DNA of 30,531 nucleotides, taken from positions 1-30,531 of the forward strand of contig MPUH01000889.1 of NCBI GenBank assembly GCA_001970955.1. Direction: 5' to 3'. The stretch is from Stentor coeruleus. Its lineage: Eukaryota > Ciliophora > Heterotrichea > Heterotrichida > Stentoridae. Below are positions 28,152-30,531 of this stretch, piece after piece (the stretch's first letter is position 1; each line of letters starts with the position of its first letter). Made by a program: the position numbers and the translations under genes. Below the pieces are notes generated by a model that did not search any database, had not been told where the DNA came from, and was given only the letters and a program-made list of their open reading frames with translations.

Positions 28152-28751
28152 ATGGTTGATCGAGACTATGATTTTATGTTCAAAATAATAATCATAGGAG
28201 AAAGTGGCACAGGCAAATCCTGCATTCTTCATTATCTGCTAGAAAATCGCTTTAAAAAGAATCCCAATCACACTGTTGGTGTAGAATTTGGATGTAAACA
28301 CATAGAAATTTTCGGCAAAAGAATCAAACTCCAGATCTGGGACACAGCCGGACAAGAACGGTTTAGGAGTGTCACAAAAAGTTATTACCGAGGAGCAGCT
28401 GCTGCTATATTAGTCTACGATATCACAAATACAGAAACTTTTGCCAAGCTAAATACATGGATTAATGATGCAAAAGCATTATCAAGACAAGACATTTGTA
28501 TGATTATTTTGGGTAATAAATCAGATCTTGGGTCAGCCAGAACAGTGAGTTTTTTACAGGCAGCGAATTTTTGCCAAGAAAACCAGATCCAGTTTCTTGA
28601 GACTAGTGCTGTAACAGGGGAAAATATTGAAATAGCTTTTCAAACCATAGCTAAAATTGTGTTGGAAAGACTTAAAGACGGTCAGCTGCAAAATTTTAAA
28701 GGAATACAGCCAGGAAGAGACTCCACACGCGATCGTTCTTGCAATTGCTGA
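28152..28751 (+). CDS. Rab4 small GTPase
   Basis: This 199-aa protein is a complete Rab and closely resembles Rab4, which drives fast recycling from early endosomes. Evidence: YDFMFKIIIIGESGTGKSC with the P-loop at 16-23; NHTVGVEFGCKHIEI (switch I with Thr41); LQIWDTAGQERFRSVTKSYY (DTAGQE at 64-69); YRGAAAAILVYDIT; GNKSDL with NKSD at 122-125; and FLETSAVTGENIE, the Rab4/Rab2/Rab14-type G5 region. The C-terminus CNC (197-199) is a C-x-C geranylgeranylation motif, which must be terminal, so the following TGA is a stop; this is the best evidence in the window that TGA terminates here. The 8-TM gene starts 27 nt downstream on the same strand. No intron. Confidence 0.94.
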   Translation: MVDRDYDFMFKIIIIGESGTGKSCILHYLLENRFKKNPNHTVGVEFGCKHIEIFGKRIKLQIWDTAGQERFRSVTKSYYRGAAAAILVYDITNTETFAKLNTWINDAKALSRQDICMIILGNKSDLGSARTVSFLQAANFCQENQIQFLETSAVTGENIEIAFQTIAKIVLERLKDGQLQNFKGIQPGRDSTRDRSCNC

Positions 28752-28778
28752 GAAGCATATATTAGTTAGCTAATAATT

Positions 28779-29702
28779 ATGTCCAAGTTTGTCTGGGCTG
28801 ATTTCAAAGCAAGTTTAGAAGAGAAAATGCCATACTTACTCCTCTCAGGGCTAATCTTTGAGCTGATTGTTCTTATCATCATGATAGTCTTTGAATTCAA
28901 CAAGCAATCATCAACAGACCTATTCTACTTATTCTCTATAATCATCTTAATGCTAAGCACAATATACTTTGCCTGGCATTCACTAATCAAAGAAAATGCT
29001 TTTGAGCTTATTGCTTTCATGGTAATGTCATCAATCCTAAATTTTCACGGTATCTATCAAGCAATTTCTGACTTAGAAATAACTATCCTTCATTGGCTAT
29101 CAGTGGCAACTTTTAGTTTTGTGCAGCTTTTTTACTATTTTGCTTTTTGTTTTATTTACAATCGCTTTGGCTGGCGAGCGGTTAATGAAATGAACACAAC
29201 AAATTTGAAATTGATAAGAGCTTATAAACTATATGAAACTTTTATGTCCACTATAAAACTAGACTTTCTATTATATTCTATGACAGTTGCGATGTTTATT
29301 TATTATGTTCTTATAGACTGGTCAGCTTTTGATATTATTGGTGTAAGCATTGGTGCTGGTGTATTTATTTCTTTGGTTACTATGTCAATAATGGGCTATT
29401 GTGCAGTAATTATTACATAGGTTAAAGGGGAAAGAGGTATAATTATGATTGTATATCTGATACTTTTGCCTTTTGGAGAAGTTCTGAAGATTTTTATGCT
29501 AGTACAGGTAGCGTTGAGTCCTGGAAGAGATATTGATGACTTTATTTTCATTGAATCAGCGATTATTGCAGTCGTTGATTTGATTATCTGCCTTGTTATG
29601 TTAGTTGTTGGTATACTTTTGAAAATAAATTTTAATATAGGCTTGAAGCATGTGATGAAGAAAAAAACAGAGTCGTTGCAGAAACCGATAATAAGTAATT
29701 GA
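28779..29702 (+). CDS. polytopic membrane protein (8 predicted TM), two exons, 15-nt intron
   Basis: Exons 28779-29405 and 29421-29702 join across a 15-nt intron to give a 302-aa protein. Unspliced, the frame would stop at the TAG that ends the intron. Eight hydrophobic helices are visible: about 18-40 (LLLSGLIFELIVLIIMIVF), 48-66, 74-93, 105-127 (FSFVQLFYYFAFCFIY), 163-181, 184-209, then in exon 2 MIVYLILLPFGEVLKIFML and AIIAVVDLIICLVMLVVGIL. Loops are short; the C-terminus is basic and cytosolic-looking (KHVMKKKTESLQKP). The fourth helix ends with FIYNRFGWRAVNEM, a pattern seen in several eukaryotic multi-TM families, but I cannot name one. It begins 27 nt after Rab4 and ends with TGA. Function unknown; no transporter motif is recognised. 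Confidence 0.8.
29406..29420 (+). other. 15-nt spliceosomal intron in the 8-TM protein gene
   Basis: The intron reads GTAATTATTACATAG: GTAA at the 5' end, TAG at the 3' end and A at position 10, just like the intron in the HAD-like gene. Removing it joins MGYCA to VKGERG in frame and extends the protein by two strongly hydrophobic helices. Confidence 0.88.
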
Positions 29703-29798
29703 TGTAAGTGTGAATAGCTTAATAATAAGTTATAGGAATTAAGAAGGCTTAAAGTATTAAACTTGTATATAATTTACTATAAGATTTAGTTTTTGAAC

Positions 29799-30155
29799 AT
29801 GCTAATAATGAAATTTAGTTTTATTTTACTAGGAAAGGCTATGCAAGGCAATGATTATTTTAAAGTCTTAAAAATTTCTCCAGATGCTGATGAAGCAGAG
29901 GTTAATAAAACTTTCAGAAGTTTAAGCAAAAAGTATCACCTAGACAAAGATCCAGGAGATGAAATTGCAAGACAGAAATATTTAGACATCACAAAAGCTA
30001 ATTATTTACTCTCAGACGCAGCAAAAAGACAGGTTTATCATATTAATGGCTCAAGAAATTTTAATAAAAGAAGAAGACCTGATTTAGTAATAATAATTAT
30101 AAAAAAATTAAGAAACAGTTATTTTAGCATCCTATTAGTAATATTTAATCTATGA
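29799..30155 (+). pseudogene. truncated DnaJ-like (ER-type J protein) gene, HPD changed to HLD
   Basis: From the ATG at 29799 the frame encodes 118 residues. A hydrophobic lead (MLIMKFSFILLGKAMQ) could be a signal peptide, as in ER J proteins of the ERdj3/Scj1 type. The J domain follows: NDYFKVLKISPDADEAEVNK, then FRSLSKKYHLDKDPGDE and KYLDITKANYLLSDAAKRQVY. The invariant HPD tripeptide needed to stimulate Hsp70 reads HLD (codon CTA, one transition from CCA). After the J domain the usual G/F region, substrate-binding domain and zinc repeats are absent; an unrelated basic then hydrophobic tail ends in TGA. I judge it a dead or truncated copy, but a small J-like protein that has lost co-chaperone activity cannot be excluded. 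Confidence 0.65.
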
Positions 30156-30531
30156 TTTGATTAAGCCTTTTCAATGTCTGAATTTTATAGTTTTAAAATT
30201 AAAAGATTATTTTAATAATTTTCATATAAGCATTTAAACTATATGCTAATGAATAAAACTGATTATTTTACTATCATTTTATTAGCAAAATATTCTTTAA
30301 AAAACTTTAAATTCATTAGGGCCTTGAAAATTATAAGAATATCAAGTCTTTAATAATTTCATAAATTTTAAAATAAGTATATAACATTAGAAGCTAAATG
30401 AATTTACTGAATTAATAAGAAAGTTGTATATTATGTGGATACTTAATTTTATTTTAAAAGTTAAAGTAGAGAGGTAGTTAAGTTGGCGGGTTGCAGTCTG
30501 GTCCGGTCAAGGTTTAAGAGTCCTGCGACCT
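30156..30531. other. intergenic; possible structured RNA at window edge
   Basis: Mostly AT-rich. The last ~75 nt are suddenly G+C-rich and contain TAGTTAAGTTGG, which fits the Pol III A-box consensus, and an 8-bp stem GGTTGCAG/CTGCGACC around a 26-nt loop. The sequence resembles 1250-1316 at the other end of the window. I cannot fold it as a standard tRNA and it is cut by the window edge. Confidence 0.35.

Noticed and set aside
1..30531. A Condylostoma-like code in which all stops are sense.
   Set aside because: Intact genes end in clear stops at the expected protein ends, use CAA/CAG and TGG, and Rab4 ends at CNC-TGA. With all stops ignored every frame is open, so long readings prove nothing.
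1..30531. CRISPR arrays, bacterial operons or phage modules.
   Set aside because: No regularly spaced repeats, ribosome-binding-site pattern or bacterial gene families; the content is eukaryotic.

Overview
The window looks like nuclear DNA of a heterotrich ciliate that uses the standard genetic code; Stentor is the best guess, and no species can be proven from sequence alone. Three things point there. The DNA is very AT-rich, with short, mostly intron-free eukaryotic genes. Two genes are completed only by removing a 15-nt GT...AG intron, the tiny intron size typical of heterotrichs. TGA acts as a real stop at the prenylated C-terminus (CNC-TGA) of a Rab4 homologue, which argues against Blepharisma, where TGA encodes Trp. 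Tryptophan is TGG in the intact genes examined.

Layout. 0.6-1.0 kb (-): decayed protein-kinase gene. 1.6-2.0 kb (-): small basic protein. 2.7-3.3 kb (+): Rab21-like GTPase. 3.7-5.4 kb (+): long coiled-coil protein. 5.4-7.2 kb: no intact gene; faint LRR-like remnants and a 255-nt repeat split by an N. 7.2-9.9 kb (-): 882-aa LRR protein. 10.4-10.8 kb (+): histone H2A pseudogene. 11.0-11.3 kb (-): small MGCC protein. 11.6-12.7 kb (+): decayed piggyBac transposase. 13.4-14.7 kb (-): divergent protein kinase. 15.9-16.7 kb (+): membrane/coiled-coil protein. 16.8-18.3 kb (+): a stop-riddled coding tract that looks richer in G+C than its surroundings. 18.9-19.8 kb (-): HAD-like protein with a 15-nt intron. 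19.9-20.6 kb (-): eIF3g-like protein. 21.5-22.3 kb (-): STPGR (SHIPPO) axonemal protein. 23.1-23.5 kb (-): glutaredoxin. 24.9-26.3 kb (+): eIF2A. 28.2-28.8 kb (+): Rab4. 28.8-29.7 kb (+): 8-TM protein with a 15-nt intron. 29.8-30.2 kb (+): truncated DnaJ-like gene with HPD changed to HLD.

The intact genes are ordinary housekeeping and ciliary functions (vesicle traffic, translation initiation, redox, axoneme, signalling), with no sign of an operon or a shared pathway. The unusual part is what lies between them: decayed coding remnants (kinase, H2A, piggyBac, an unknown gene, DnaJ, LRR-like and Kelch-like pieces), many with premature stops at positions where Gln or Trp would be expected. There are also four single-N joins, three of them flanked by repeats that look like unmerged contig overlaps, three N-free tandem duplications of 61-84 nt, and a dispersed 20-nt repeat. 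I did not find a convincing new multi-gene system.
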